A stretch of DNA of 64,000 nt from UBA9926 sp023261215 (GTDB taxonomy: Bacteria > Pseudomonadota > Gammaproteobacteria > Pseudomonadales > Azotimanducaceae). Shown here piece by piece: positions 15,866 to 24,118 of the stretch (the first letter of the stretch is position 1; every line of letters starts with the position of its first letter). Below the pieces are notes generated by a model that had not been told where the DNA came from, made no database searches, and saw only the letters and a program-made list of their open reading frames with translations. Both the position numbers and the translations under genes were made by a program. Location: positions 22,078 to 86,077 of the forward strand of contig JAYPYV010000008.1 in assembly GCA_038136035.1 (NCBI GenBank), given 5' to 3'.

Positions 15866-17077
15866 ATGTCTTTACCCCTAGAAGGTTTCACCGTGCTCGA
15901 CTTCGGTCAGGTCTACAACGGTCCTTACTGCGGATTCTTGCTCGCGCAAGCAGGCGCACGCGTCATCAAAGTTGAATCTCTCATCGGGGAAACGTTGCGA
16001 GCACGAGGCGAGCAATCGACTTCCAGCTATCCTTTTGCACTCCTCAATGCGAACAAAGAGAGCCTATCGGTCAATATCAAGAGCCCAGGCGGTCAAGCCC
16101 TCATCCGCGCGCTGGCGGCAGAGGTTGATGTGGTTTCGGAAAACTTCGCCCCTGGGACCATGGCGAAGTACGGCATCGGCGCAGAGGCACTGACCGCGAT
16201 CAATCCAAAGCTCGTGTACGCTTCGAGCACGGGTTACGGCAATGCTGAGGGTCCCTACCGAGACTACCTCGGAATGGACATCACGCTTCAGGCCATCGCG
16301 GGGGTCATGAGCATCACGGGCGAAGAAGGTGGCGGCCCCCTGAAATCGGCTGCAGCCTTCGCTGACTTTATTGCGGGCACGCATTTGTACGCGGGTATTG
16401 TCACGGCATTGCTCAAGCGTTCACAAACCGGCAAAGGCAGCATTGTCGATATCTCCATGCAAGATTGTGTGTTTCCGACACTTGCCACAGCATTGGGCAC
16501 GTATTACTTGAATGGCGAACAGCCAGCTCGTGCCGGAAATCGACACCCCGGAAAGGCTCTCGCCCCCTACAACACCTATCGAGCGGCTGACGGGCACATT
16601 GCGATCATATGTATTCGCGAAGGCCATTTTCGAAAACTCTGTCAGGCAATGCACCGCGAAGACCTCGCCGTCGATCCACGCTTCGATAGCTTCAAAACTC
16701 GGTGCGAAAACATGGATGCCCTGGACGAGATCATCAATGCGTGGACTGAGCAACACTCAAGGCAAACCCTGCTTGAGCTCACCCAGTCAGCAGGCGTCAT
16801 CTGTGCGCCCGTCAACAATCTGCAGGATGTCCTGAACGACCCACATCTTGCGGCACGGGGCACCCTTGAGAGCCTGCCTCACCCGCACTTTGGCGATGTC
16901 AAACACATGCATTCAGCCCTTCGGTTTACCGGCGAATCACCCCGACAGCTCGCGCCCGCGCCAGAACTTGGCAGCGGCACGATGACCATTCTCAGTGAGC
17001 TTCTCAATTACGACGAGACGCGGATTGCGCAGCTTGCAGAAGAGGAGGCCATTGGCATCGGCCCAAATAACCCCTGA
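15866..17077 (+). CDS. CaiB/BaiF family (class III) CoA-transferase
   Basis: A 403-residue enzyme that moves CoA between carboxylic acids through an aspartyl-CoA anhydride. The N-terminal block LEGFTVLDFGQVYNGPYCGF and the segment VSENFAPGTMAKYGIG are class III hallmarks. The expected catalytic Asp is Asp167 in AAAFADFIAGTHLYAGI. AAGAAGGA (about 15852-15859) precedes the ATG. It may activate an acid for beta-oxidation-like degradation; acyl-CoA dehydrogenases lie nearby (18395 and 36253) but not in one operon. Substrate unknown. Confidence 0.92.
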   Translation: MSLPLEGFTVLDFGQVYNGPYCGFLLAQAGARVIKVESLIGETLRARGEQSTSSYPFALLNANKESLSVNIKSPGGQALIRALAAEVDVVSENFAPGTMAKYGIGAEALTAINPKLVYASSTGYGNAEGPYRDYLGMDITLQAIAGVMSITGEEGGGPLKSAAAFADFIAGTHLYAGIVTALLKRSQTGKGSIVDISMQDCVFPTLATALGTYYLNGEQPARAGNRHPGKALAPYNTYRAADGHIAIICIREGHFRKLCQAMHREDLAVDPRFDSFKTRCENMDALDEIINAWTEQHSRQTLLELTQSAGVICAPVNNLQDVLNDPHLAARGTLESLPHPHFGDVKHMHSALRFTGESPRQLAPAPELGSGTMTILSELLNYDETRIAQLAEEEAIGIGPNNP

Positions 17078-17215
17078 CGTCTCGGGCGATGTCGGGTCGA
17101 TTCGAGTGTTTTTGTCGGGGCCTCCAACGGGTCTGGTCCGGTCAATATCGGGCGACCACGCCCCCTCTTGAATCTGACACAGAGACGGACACGCGGCCCT
17201 CTGAGGAGTTTTAAG

Positions 17216-17902
17216 TCAATTCTCAGCCATCATCGCTTGGTAAAGGGCAACGTTGAAACGCACACCTGATTGCCCTGTGTGCGAGAGCGGATCAGTCGTT
17301 TCGGGATCAAGTCCAAAATCTCGCGCCAGCGCGGCACCCGTTAGGCTCGTTGCGCCCAAAGACCAGGCCATTGATGGCAGATCCAGGACCATGTAGTGGA
17401 AGAACGCACGAAACTCGTGGCCGTGTTCTGCGAGCAGCGAGGCCACAAACTGCTGATCAAACCAGGCATTGAATGCCGTGAAAATGAGCACATGGTGCGC
17501 TAATCTTGGAGACAGAAAGGCACTCAATCGGCTCACAGCCTCGGCTTCGGACACGGCGCCAAGAGAGCGCCAACGGGCCACGCTGAACCCATTGACGGCA
17601 GCCGCACCCGGATCCAATCGCTCAGGAAACGTCGGCATCATCCTGATAAACACCTCATCGATCACGCGTCCTTGCTCGTCCGTGAGCGCAACACCGATAT
17701 CAATCATCTCGTGGTAGCCCGCGGTCAACCCAGTGGTTTCAACATCGATATGAACCAGCAGCCGGGATCTGGCATCAGCCGCCACTGACTCCACGCCGAG
17801 GGCCGCCGATTCACCGAATAGCACGACCACGGACAAGAGGCTCAAGAAGCTTATGTGCATCAGCACGCGTCTGGGGCGAGTACCCAGTGGACGATGGTGC
17901 AT
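17216..17902 (-). CDS. Exported DnaQ-fold (DEDDh) exonuclease-like protein lacking the last catalytic Asp
   Basis: A 228-residue protein with a hydrophobic N-terminal signal (about 15-36, MHISFLSLLSVVVLFGESAALG) followed by an RNase T/DnaQ fold. ExoI motif is HIDVETTG with Asp53 and Glu55; ExoII is FNAWFDQQF with Asp149. The ExoIII motif keeps His208 in LSHTGQSGVRFNVALY, but the Asp expected five residues later is Gly213. Normal members degrade single-stranded DNA or RNA 3' to 5' in the cytoplasm with two metal ions. Here export and loss of one ligand both argue for altered or absent nuclease activity. Translation may begin at Met15 rather than Met1. Confidence 0.75.
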   Translation of the reverse strand: MHHRPLGTRPRRVLMHISFLSLLSVVVLFGESAALGVESVAADARSRLLVHIDVETTGLTAGYHEMIDIGVALTDEQGRVIDEVFIRMMPTFPERLDPGAAAVNGFSVARWRSLGAVSEAEAVSRLSAFLSPRLAHHVLIFTAFNAWFDQQFVASLLAEHGHEFRAFFHYMVLDLPSMAWSLGATSLTGAALARDFGLDPETTDPLSHTGQSGVRFNVALYQAMMAEN

Positions 17903-18394
17903 GTCAAAAACTCATAGGGCGATCACACCAGAATACGCCGACGGACGCACGAAGTCTCGATAAGGCTCAGACCTTGATGCTAGAACTGAAACCAGCGATC
18001 CGCGTCTGTGGTTTTCGCCACAGCTTTGGCGACGAACCCTTTGATCTGAGTCAAAGCCACGTCGCGTATCCCATGAACCCATCATCATCGCTTTGGATTC
18101 GCTCACGCTTTCAGCTCAGATGATGTCGTGACACGTACCCACGTTCAAAGGCGCTTCGATGAGCGGTGCGAGAACGCGAGATCGAGCCTGTCCATTACGC
18201 TCTAGCATCGAGCGAGGATTTTGACACCTTGACGCGTCTGAGACGGCGAATGCCGATCCAAGCGATGCGCAGATGAGACTTCAAATGAGATGCTTGTGAT
18301 GGGTATGGTCCGTGAGCCAGTAATGCCACTTCGCGGTTTGGTGTACTTAAAAAAAAGCCGGCTCGGTGCCGGCTTCCTCTCACAACAGGGCGAC
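17903..18394. other. Intergenic region with no recognised gene
   Basis: About 490 bases between the exonuclease-like gene start and the end of the acyl-CoA dehydrogenase gene. It includes the dehydrogenase terminator at 18349-18375. Short frames on both strands lack ribosome sites and familiar sequence. It should hold the promoter of the exonuclease-like gene. Confidence 0.45.
18349..18375 (-). terminator. Rho-independent terminator of the acyl-CoA dehydrogenase gene
   Basis: On the minus strand, stem AAGCCGGC / GCCGGCTT with a 5-base loop is followed by a run of eight or more U. It starts 20 bases beyond the dehydrogenase stop codon. Confidence 0.92.
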
Positions 18395-19495
18395 TTAATC
18401 CGGAAGACCCAAGACTCGCTTGGCGATGATATTGAGCTGGACCTCGTTCGTACCGCCATAGATCGTCACCGCACGATCTCGCAACCACGAGCGCGTCGAC
18501 TCAAGCTCATCAGCATCGAAGCTCTCACCTTCCCAACCAACACCGGCAAATCCGCGGAGTTCTGCCTTCAGAGAAGACCCTTCCTTAGCAAGCGTTGAAC
18601 CCACGTACTTAAAAATCGAAGTGGTCGCACCGGGTGCGCCACCGCTTGTCGCCTCAGCCACGACACGCTGAACCGTCAACTGCATGGCGCGCTCGAGCAT
18701 CACATGCTTGGTGATCTTTTCTCTGGCTTCCACATCGACCACCTTACCCGCGTCCTCGCCCAAGTAGGCTTTGGCTATGCGTGCGTAGGGATTGAGCGTG
18801 GGCTCCGCTGATTTCTTTTTCTTGGGCGCCGGCGCCGAGGACCGCTCGTACTGAAGCAATCGTTTGCCCACGGTCCAGCCGCGATTCAGTTCTCCCACCA
18901 AATTTTCGCGAAGCGCCACGGCGTCATCGAAGAACGTTTCGCAAAAAGGTGAAGATCCCGATATCAACTGGATCGGCTTCACCGTCACACCCGGTTGATC
19001 CATTTTGAGCAGGACAAAACTGATACCCTCGTGCTTCGGAGCCTCGGGATCTGTTCTCACCAGCGCGAACATCCAATCGGCGTGATTCGCCCCCGTGGTC
19101 CATATCTTCTGCCCATTAATGACGAAATGATCGCCCTCGATCACCGCTCGCGTCTGCAAGCTCGCGAGATCTGAGCCGGAGCCAGGTTCAGAATAGCCCT
19201 GACACCAACGCACTTCGCCTTTCGCAATGCGTGGCAGATGCTCTTGCTTTTGTGCCTCGGTGCCATATTCCAACAAGGTGGGTCCGATCATCGCTAGGCC
19301 CATGCCGGTGTCGGGCGGAACAATCTTCAGCGATGCCATTTCCTCTTGCAGGACCTTGTACTCGGCCCCACTGAGTTCGGCACCCCCGTAGGCCTTCGGC
19401 CATAGTGGCGCGATCCAGCCCCGCTCAGCGCAGCGAGCCTTCCAGAGCCTTGCATCATCCGTGTCGTAAATTTCAAACGCCTCTTCGAAATGCAC
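18395..19495 (-). CDS. Acyl-CoA dehydrogenase (N-terminus lost in an assembly gap)
   Basis: About 366 C-terminal residues of an FAD-dependent acyl-CoA dehydrogenase. Visible blocks are AERGWIAPLWPKAYGGAEL near the break, the flavin/substrate loop GYSEPGSGSDLASLQTR, GQKIWTTGANHADW, and the C-terminal VTIYGGTNEVQLNIIAKRVL, where the Glu follows GGTN. An insertion with APKKKKSAEPTLNPY interrupts the helical domain; relatives with a similar Lys-rich loop exist in marine Gammaproteobacteria, but this is recalled, not checked. The missing N-terminal helix (about 30-50 residues) falls in the N run. On the far side, a GTG at 19614 reading MGLRLS could be the true start, but the frame cannot be confirmed across the gap. 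Confidence 0.9.
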   Translation of the reverse strand: MHFEEAFEIYDTDDARLWKARCAERGWIAPLWPKAYGGAELSGAEYKVLQEEMASLKIVPPDTGMGLAMIGPTLLEYGTEAQKQEHLPRIAKGEVRWCQGYSEPGSGSDLASLQTRAVIEGDHFVINGQKIWTTGANHADWMFALVRTDPEAPKHEGISFVLLKMDQPGVTVKPIQLISGSSPFCETFFDDAVALRENLVGELNRGWTVGKRLLQYERSSAPAPKKKKSAEPTLNPYARIAKAYLGEDAGKVVDVEAREKITKHVMLERAMQLTVQRVVAEATSGGAPGATTSIFKYVGSTLAKEGSSLKAELRGFAGVGWEGESFDADELESTRSWLRDRAVTIYGGTNEVQLNIIAKRVLGLPD

Positions 19496-19595
19496 NNNNN
19501 NNNNNNNNNNNNNNNNNNNNNNNNNNNNNNNNNNNNNNNNNNNNNNNNNNNNNNNNNNNNNNNNNNNNNNNNNNNNNNNNNNNNNNNNNNNNNNN
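19496..19595. other. Assembly gap of 100 N
   Basis: Exactly 100 undetermined bases, the usual placeholder for a scaffold gap of unknown size. It removes the start of the acyl-CoA dehydrogenase gene. Any frame drawn across it is unreliable. Confidence 0.99.
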
Positions 19596-19757
19596 AAGAC
19601 AGCCTTAGACCCACGCCATCTGCGGATTGGAAGCGATACCTTCCAGCTCAAACGGCCTTTCTTTCATTGACGCTGCCGCCCGTTACCACCTTTTTCTTGG
19701 GGGGTATTGAGTCATGTACGCCTATAGGCAGCCAACAGACCATCCGATTCAACGCGA

Positions 19758-21350
19758 TTAGGGGTCTCCTGGCAAGTCTGACGTCGATGAAAACACTCTC
19801 TGCCGATCGGGTGGCGGCACGGCCAGCGGGCTGCGCTCGTTGATGTACAGGGCTATGGCATCTGCAACGCTCAGATCGAGCTGAACCTCAATGTGCGCTG
19901 GCAATTGCTCATAGCCTTCCCCGCCTGTCGCCGTGAAGGACCCTGTGGCGAGTGAGTAGTTCGCGTGATCATCCAAGGGTTGCCCATTCACCCATATCTC
20001 GAGCAAGGTTGCCTCAGGCGGTGGGCCCAGCGCGGCGGTCAACGACACACCAGAAAAATTAGGTAACCCATAATCTCGCCTTAGACCTTGCTCAATGACC
20101 GAGCGCAAGACTCGGCCCGAAACCTCGAGGCGGGTCACCCGGTCAATAAAGGGGAACACATTCAGCACGGCCTCTCTTGTGACTGGCCCAGCCGCAAGAT
20201 CTGACCTTAAAGCGCCAGGCGTAATCATGCCGATTTCGGTCCCTGCGGCTGACTTCAGCGCATCGGCAACCAAGTTGCCCATCGTGGATTCGTGGTAGTA
20301 GCGCCTTACCACATGCGCGGTCAGCGAACCGACCACTTCTTGAAGCTCTGGAAACTGACGCCGCGCGGTGCCAATGAGCGCGGCGACGCCTGGATCGTCT
20401 GGCAGCAAGTCCGCATTGACCGGTTTCAACGCCGCGTTGCGTAATTGCCAAGGCCCCCGCGCATCTCGTTCTAATTCGAGAACCCCAAGATGCATCCCCT
20501 GTCCGTAGGTTTGAACAATCCAGGTACCGGTTTCTGGGTGTTGGACCGGCACGACCAAGCCATGATCGGTATGACCAGCGATTAGCAGATCAACACCCTG
20601 GACAGCGCCTGCGAGCTCGAGCTCTTCCTCGATGCCTCGCTGCACCTCTAAGTCGTTTTCCTTATTGGTCTGCATCGGCGCGGTGCGACCCTGGTGCGTC
20701 AGCAACACCACCAGATCAACCTCAGCTCTCACCAGATCAATCCAGGATTGCGCGGAGGATTGAAGCGGCTGAATGGCCAACCCCTTGCGGTTTGCTGGCA
20801 TCATCGTGTTTTGGAACGCGTCGATGCCCATCAACCCGATGACGGCAACCCGAACGCCGGCTTTTTCGATCAAGGCATAAGGTCGACCAAATGCGGCGCC
20901 GCCCTCGTAGACAATGTTCGCGTTCAGCACAGGATAAGTTGCCCGAGGCAGGACTCGGACCAACTGCTGCCAACCATATTCAAACTCATGATTACCCAGA
21001 TTGACCGCGTCGTATCCCATCTGTCCATACAGGTCAAAAACCAGCGTACCGCCGGTTTTCTTGGACAGCGCGCCAGTAAACATATCGCCGGCATCGAATA
21101 AAAAGACGGGGACATCGCCCTGACGCTCTCGCTGCATTAGAGATGCAAGCTTTGCCATGCCGCCTATAGCTGACATGTCATCCCGCCAATAGGCCGGTAG
21201 TGGATCGAAGACGCTCTCGATGTCGTTGGTGTAGAGGATCTTGACTGACTGGGCGAACAGCCACGGCGATGTCATCGCGCTCAGAATAAAAAGCCAAAAA
21301 CACGCCAGCGAGCGCCACATCACTTCAATTGAGTACAGGGTTATCTTCAT
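19758..21350 (-). CDS. Bifunctional metallophosphatase/5'-nucleotidase family protein (UshA-like), periplasmic
   Basis: A protein of about 530 residues with a signal peptide (hydrophobic core LACFWLFILSAMTSPWLFA). The N-terminal calcineurin-like domain shows FDAGDMFTG, GNHEFEYGW, LLTHQG and AGHTDHG; the C-terminal domain, typical of 5'-nucleotidases, has FSGVSLTAALGP and YSLATGSFTATGGEGYEQL. The first metal motif reads YTNDIES rather than the common TNDxHG, so the usual His is replaced by Glu. It probably releases phosphate from nucleotides in the periplasm. The start is ambiguous: a GTG at 21377, ATGs at 21359 and 21350, and one just before the hydrophobic core are all in frame. Confidence 0.87.
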   Translation of the reverse strand: MKITLYSIEVMWRSLACFWLFILSAMTSPWLFAQSVKILYTNDIESVFDPLPAYWRDDMSAIGGMAKLASLMQRERQGDVPVFLFDAGDMFTGALSKKTGGTLVFDLYGQMGYDAVNLGNHEFEYGWQQLVRVLPRATYPVLNANIVYEGGAAFGRPYALIEKAGVRVAVIGLMGIDAFQNTMMPANRKGLAIQPLQSSAQSWIDLVRAEVDLVVLLTHQGRTAPMQTNKENDLEVQRGIEEELELAGAVQGVDLLIAGHTDHGLVVPVQHPETGTWIVQTYGQGMHLGVLELERDARGPWQLRNAALKPVNADLLPDDPGVAALIGTARRQFPELQEVVGSLTAHVVRRYYHESTMGNLVADALKSAAGTEIGMITPGALRSDLAAGPVTREAVLNVFPFIDRVTRLEVSGRVLRSVIEQGLRRDYGLPNFSGVSLTAALGPPPEATLLEIWVNGQPLDDHANYSLATGSFTATGGEGYEQLPAHIEVQLDLSVADAIALYINERSPLAVPPPDRQRVFSSTSDLPGDP

Positions 21351-21450
21351 TGAATCCATTATGACCAAGGCGGACACGCCAAAACCAGGCGGCGGTCAGT
21401 CAAGACCGAATACCCATCATTGGGCGCACGAAACGCCCAAGCGCTCTGAA

Positions 21451-23088
21451 TCAGCTCGCCGCGGCTTCTGCGGCATCGACGATAAAGCCTCGATAGCCTG
21501 CCTGAGCCACCTCGTCGCAAATGATTCGGTACGGGCCAACCCCCGCAGCATAAGGCATAAAGATCCTCGGCTTACCGGGTACGTTTGCACCGAGATACCA
21601 GGACCCGCCCTTCGGGAACAAGGTCCCCTCAGCCACTTCTTGAACATGGGCCACCCAGGCATCCTGAGCCGCGCGATCAGCCTCGATCCTCTGATGATTG
21701 TGTTCGTCCAACCAATCCAAACACTCACACACCCAATCCACATGCTGCTCAATCGACACCATCATGTTTGACAACACAGAAGGACTTCCCGGCCCAGTGA
21801 TCGTCCAGAGATTTGGAAAATCAGCCATCATTAAGCCCAAATAGCTCCGCGGGCCAGCAGCCCACTCATCCGACAGTGCTCGGTCGTTCCGACCACGGAT
21901 GTCGATATTCAGCAGCGCACCGGTCATGGCGTCGAAGCCTGTGGCGAGCACCAACACGTCCAACGCCACATGCTCGGACGCCGTCTGGACTCCCGTTTCA
22001 GTGACCTGCTGGATCGGATCCTTAGCAACATCCAATAGCCGGACATGCGGCAAATTGTATGTTTCAAAATATTCGATATCCACGCAGATTCGACGCGTGC
22101 CCACTGGATGATTGGTCGGGCACAACGCTTCAGCCGTGGCCTCATCCTTCACAATGCTGCGAATCTTTTTGTGAATGAAGGAACGGGCAAAATCGTTCGC
22201 CGTCTGGTTCATCATGGTATCGCCAATCGCCGCCATGAACCGAGCGCCACCCCTTTGCCACGCGGCCTCCAAGAGGTCGTGGGCCTCCGCCTCTGAGACA
22301 TCAGAAAATAAAATTGGGTCTTCCACAGCACCCTTAGGTTCGATATCCAAATCTCCGAAGCCGCTGCCATTTCCGATACGGTGGTTGTGCCGATGTGCGG
22401 GATAATGTGCCTTGAAAGCCTCAACCCAAGTCTGATCCAAAGGGGCATTTTTTGCCGGCACACTGAAGTTGGGCGTGCGCTGGAATACCGTCAAATGATC
22501 GGCCTCCTCAGCGATCACCGGAATACTCTGAATTCCGGAGGATCCAGTGCCAATGATCCCCACCCGTTTGCCTGAAAAGCTCACGCCTTCATGAGGCCAA
22601 AGGCTCGCCTGATATCGCTCTCCCTTGAAGTCATCGAGGCCTTGAATATCCGGCAATTGCGGAACAGAGAGACAACCCGTGGCCATGATGCAATGGCGGC
22701 CAACAAATGACTCCCCTTGATCACTCGTCACTGTCCAGACGCCCGCCGCTTCATCCCAATGAGCGCTCGACACCTTCGAATTGAAACGGATGTGAGGACG
22801 TAGTCCGAATCGATCTGCCACATGCCTTGCGTAATCCAGAATTTCGGGCTGGGGCGCGTAACGCTCGCTCCACGACCACTCCTGCTCTAGATCCTCTGAG
22901 AACGAGAAAGAGTACGCGAGACTTTCCGCATCGCACCGGGCCCCCGGGTAGCGATTCCAATACCAGGTACCGCCGACATCGTCGCCTTGCTCCAAAACCA
23001 CCGCTGTTCGATTGGCCTTCAGAAAGCGGTACATCAAATACAAACCCGAAAAGCCTGCGCCAACAATTACGGCATCTACCTGTTTCAT
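21451..23088 (-). CDS. Flavin-containing Baeyer-Villiger-type monooxygenase
   Basis: A 545-residue class B flavoprotein that uses FAD and NADPH to oxygenate ketones or related compounds. The FAD Rossmann motif is VIVGAGFSGLYLMYR (8-22) and the NADPH motif is GIIGTGSSGIQ (177-187). The Baeyer-Villiger fingerprint FxGxxxHxxxWP is FKGERYQASLWP (154-165), with Gln160 in place of His. GGTWYWNRYPGARCD (39-53) is the conserved active-site region, including Arg and Asp. It is probably cytosolic. It stands alone between the 5'-nucleotidase and a divergent UspA-like gene. The substrate is unknown. Confidence 0.92.
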   Translation of the reverse strand: MKQVDAVIVGAGFSGLYLMYRFLKANRTAVVLEQGDDVGGTWYWNRYPGARCDAESLAYSFSFSEDLEQEWSWSERYAPQPEILDYARHVADRFGLRPHIRFNSKVSSAHWDEAAGVWTVTSDQGESFVGRHCIMATGCLSVPQLPDIQGLDDFKGERYQASLWPHEGVSFSGKRVGIIGTGSSGIQSIPVIAEEADHLTVFQRTPNFSVPAKNAPLDQTWVEAFKAHYPAHRHNHRIGNGSGFGDLDIEPKGAVEDPILFSDVSEAEAHDLLEAAWQRGGARFMAAIGDTMMNQTANDFARSFIHKKIRSIVKDEATAEALCPTNHPVGTRRICVDIEYFETYNLPHVRLLDVAKDPIQQVTETGVQTASEHVALDVLVLATGFDAMTGALLNIDIRGRNDRALSDEWAAGPRSYLGLMMADFPNLWTITGPGSPSVLSNMMVSIEQHVDWVCECLDWLDEHNHQRIEADRAAQDAWVAHVQEVAEGTLFPKGGSWYLGANVPGKPRIFMPYAAGVGPYRIICDEVAQAGYRGFIVDAAEAAAS

Positions 23089-23266
23089 TCCTCGCCTACC
23101 CGTGGTTACCCTTATTCCAAGACTACCGCGATCCGAATCGCGTTGTCATGCATCGACGTTCAGAGTGAAATCCTCGAGGTGTCTTACCCAGAACGCCTTC
23201 TCCTCCGAAGCGGCGAGATAATTTCAGCTATTGAAGCTGGGTTCTCTTACCGTTAAAACTGTGGTC

Positions 23267-24118
23267 ATGGATCAACTCGACCCCCGACTCGACATCTTCG
23301 AATCGATTTTTCGAAGTGCCGAGCGCATCGAATTCGAACTGGCACCACCCCCGCTCAGAAACATCGCTTTGCTGGCAGAGCGCTGGCCAGCAGCGGAGGA
23401 AACAGCGGCGACCCTTCGAGACTGGCTCGGTCCAACGCACCCAGAGCTTCATATTGAAATCATTCTTGTCGGCGCTGATCTCGACAGGTCGTCGCTCCTG
23501 GCTCGACTCGCGGCGCCCAAACCCGACCTCATCGTCAGTCAGCGTCACATTGGCCAGGGTGACTCGATTTGGCATCAGGGACTGGGTGGACTGGCCGATT
23601 TTTTGATTCAGCATCATCCTGCACCGCTCTGGGTCTTGTCAGATGAAACTTGCCTCGACCGGCATATGACGAATAAGCGGTCTGCGCTTTTGATTGACTT
23701 TCCGCTCGACAACCATCTCCTCGTTAACTGGGGCGTCATGGCCACCCCTACCGATGGTGAACTCAAGTTGATGCGCGTTGAACCTCAAGATCAGATAGAG
23801 AAGCTGATGCGAAGCATCCAGCGGGTCAAGGATATTCCGACGGAAACGACACGCCACGCGCTCCAGCAAGAGCTCCTGCACGAGAGTACGGCGTTTATGA
23901 CGAGTTGTTTAACTGGAATCTTTAAGTCGCGTCCCGACATCAAGGTGACGCAAGCGCTCGCACAAGCGATTATGCTGCCAACCTATCTCTCTTGGATTCA
24001 AGACTATTCGCCCACGCTCGTGGCCGTCGATGGTCGAGATGGGGATCGTGCGGTGAATCGAGGGCTTGCGTCCGGGATCGCAGTGGATTATCCGAATGTG
24101 GGGCTCATGATCTTATGA
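23267..24118 (+). CDS. UspA-like (universal stress) protein coupled to a permease
   Basis: A protein of about 283 residues, probably two alpha/beta Usp-like halves. Strand-helix patterns such as NIALLAERWPAAEETAATLR, IEIILVGADLDR, PDLIVSQRHIG and APLWVLSDE look like the first Usp domain, but I see no clear ATP-binding GxxGS motif. The tail VTQALAQAIMLPTYLSWIQD may be a helix bundle. ATG at 23267 is preferred over an upstream TTG (23231), though no ribosome site is obvious for either. Its stop overlaps the ATG of the downstream permease (ATGA), so it may regulate or bind that transporter. Confidence 0.6.
   Translation: MDQLDPRLDIFESIFRSAERIEFELAPPPLRNIALLAERWPAAEETAATLRDWLGPTHPELHIEIILVGADLDRSSLLARLAAPKPDLIVSQRHIGQGDSIWHQGLGGLADFLIQHHPAPLWVLSDETCLDRHMTNKRSALLIDFPLDNHLLVNWGVMATPTDGELKLMRVEPQDQIEKLMRSIQRVKDIPTETTRHALQQELLHESTAFMTSCLTGIFKSRPDIKVTQALAQAIMLPTYLSWIQDYSPTLVAVDGRDGDRAVNRGLASGIAVDYPNVGLMIL

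Noticed and set aside
19490..19651. Continuous frame of the acyl-CoA dehydrogenase through the N run to 19651
   Set aside because: The gap length is a placeholder, so the frame is meaningless; the residues beyond it (MSWKVSLPIRRWRG) do not match a dehydrogenase N-terminus.
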